Shown here: positions 63,628 to 64,000 of the stretch, one piece after another
Numbering within the stretch: the first letter of the stretch is position 1
How the letters are laid out: every line of letters starts with the position of its first letter
NCBI GenBank assembly: GCA_949987705.1
Contig: OX465281.1
Span: forward strand, 85,030,543 to 85,094,542
DNA length: 64,000 bases
Source of the DNA: Thereva unica
Taxonomy: Eukaryota; Arthropoda; Insecta; Diptera; Therevidae
Direction of reading: 5' to 3'
Translations under genes and position numbers: made by a program
Notes under the pieces: model-generated
The model's database searches: none
Told to the model about the DNA's origin: nothing
The model's input: only the letters and a program-made list of their open reading frames with translations

Positions 63628-64000
63628 GTTTAAAACTGACCGAACCAACAGCTTTCGGGTTTTTGAAATAAAGAAGAGCGAAGGAAGGCCATTGGACAAA
63701 ATTGCTGCGACTGACCGAAAGACCAACAGCTTTCGATATTTTTGAAAGGGACGTTTAGTCGGAGTCCCGGCTGAGGATGGTCGTTGCTGTGTGTGCGGGA
63801 GTCGACTAATAACCGGCGAAACTGGAGGGAGTGGTTGAATTTCTTGCAACGCATTTGCATATCAGGTTGATCTGAAGGAAATAATCTCCAAAATAATGTT
63901 GATAAGAAAAAAACTGTAAGTACTTTTGACTTACATTACTCGTGTGCAACAAGCAAGGCTTGATGCAAGAACCTCGTTAACATAATCGACAAACAAGTGA
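63628..64000. other. Terminal interval with short direct repeats
   Basis: 'accaacagctttcg' with flanking 'ctgaccgaa' occurs twice (63635-63658 and 63709-63740). Nothing else supported. Confidence 0.45.

Overview
This is repeat-dense, AT-rich eukaryotic nuclear DNA, almost certainly from an insect or other arthropod. The pointers are BEL/Pao and copia retrotransposons of arthropod type, R1-like and RTE-like LINE remnants, a mariner fragment, many MITEs and foldback elements, and a globin split by introns at the classic globin positions. No bacterial gene organisation is seen. The species cannot be named from the sequence.

Layout. 1-1150: 3' part of an R1-type LINE. 1421-2420: a foldback element in a TA microsatellite. 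2430-5940: dispersed repeats and a satellite of about 127 bp per unit with a higher-order duplication. 5989-13289: a complete, apparently very young BEL/Pao retrotransposon (BEL1) with a 5-bp target duplication; Gag and Pol share one frame and are separated by a single UGA in a UGA-CUA context. 13295-18390: foldbacks, a Ty3/gypsy remnant and a PIF/Harbinger-type MITE.

18531-31242: two exons of a globin-X/neuroglobin-like gene on the + strand (18531-18762 and 31036-31242). They are separated by a 12.3-kb intron filled with LINE remnants, two TA-flanked foldbacks, a tRNA-derived SINE and a MITE. The first exon(s) were not found and probably lie upstream of the window. This is the only convincing host gene.

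31300-43500: a hAT-like foldback, small MITEs, a mariner N-terminal fragment, a degenerate RTE-type LINE (39290-40640) and one short unrecognised ORF (43315). 43528-57669: a three-level nest. A short 8-bp-TSD DNA transposon carries a copia element (43849-57537, TSD aacat). The copia carries a BEL/Pao element (BEL2, 46545-55847, TSD cactg) with gag-pol plus a third gene. That gene encodes a membrane glycoprotein resembling those of chuvirus-like RNA viruses, as reported for some arthropod BEL/Pao lineages. All three target duplications can be read. LTR divergence agrees with the order: about 3% for copia, about 0.5% for BEL2, and no substitutions for the separate BEL1.

57700-64000: a MITE nested within a MITE, more foldbacks and a second copy of the roughly 1.1-kb repeat first seen at 29190-30400. 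All divergence values, boundaries and duplications were read by eye; no database search was run.
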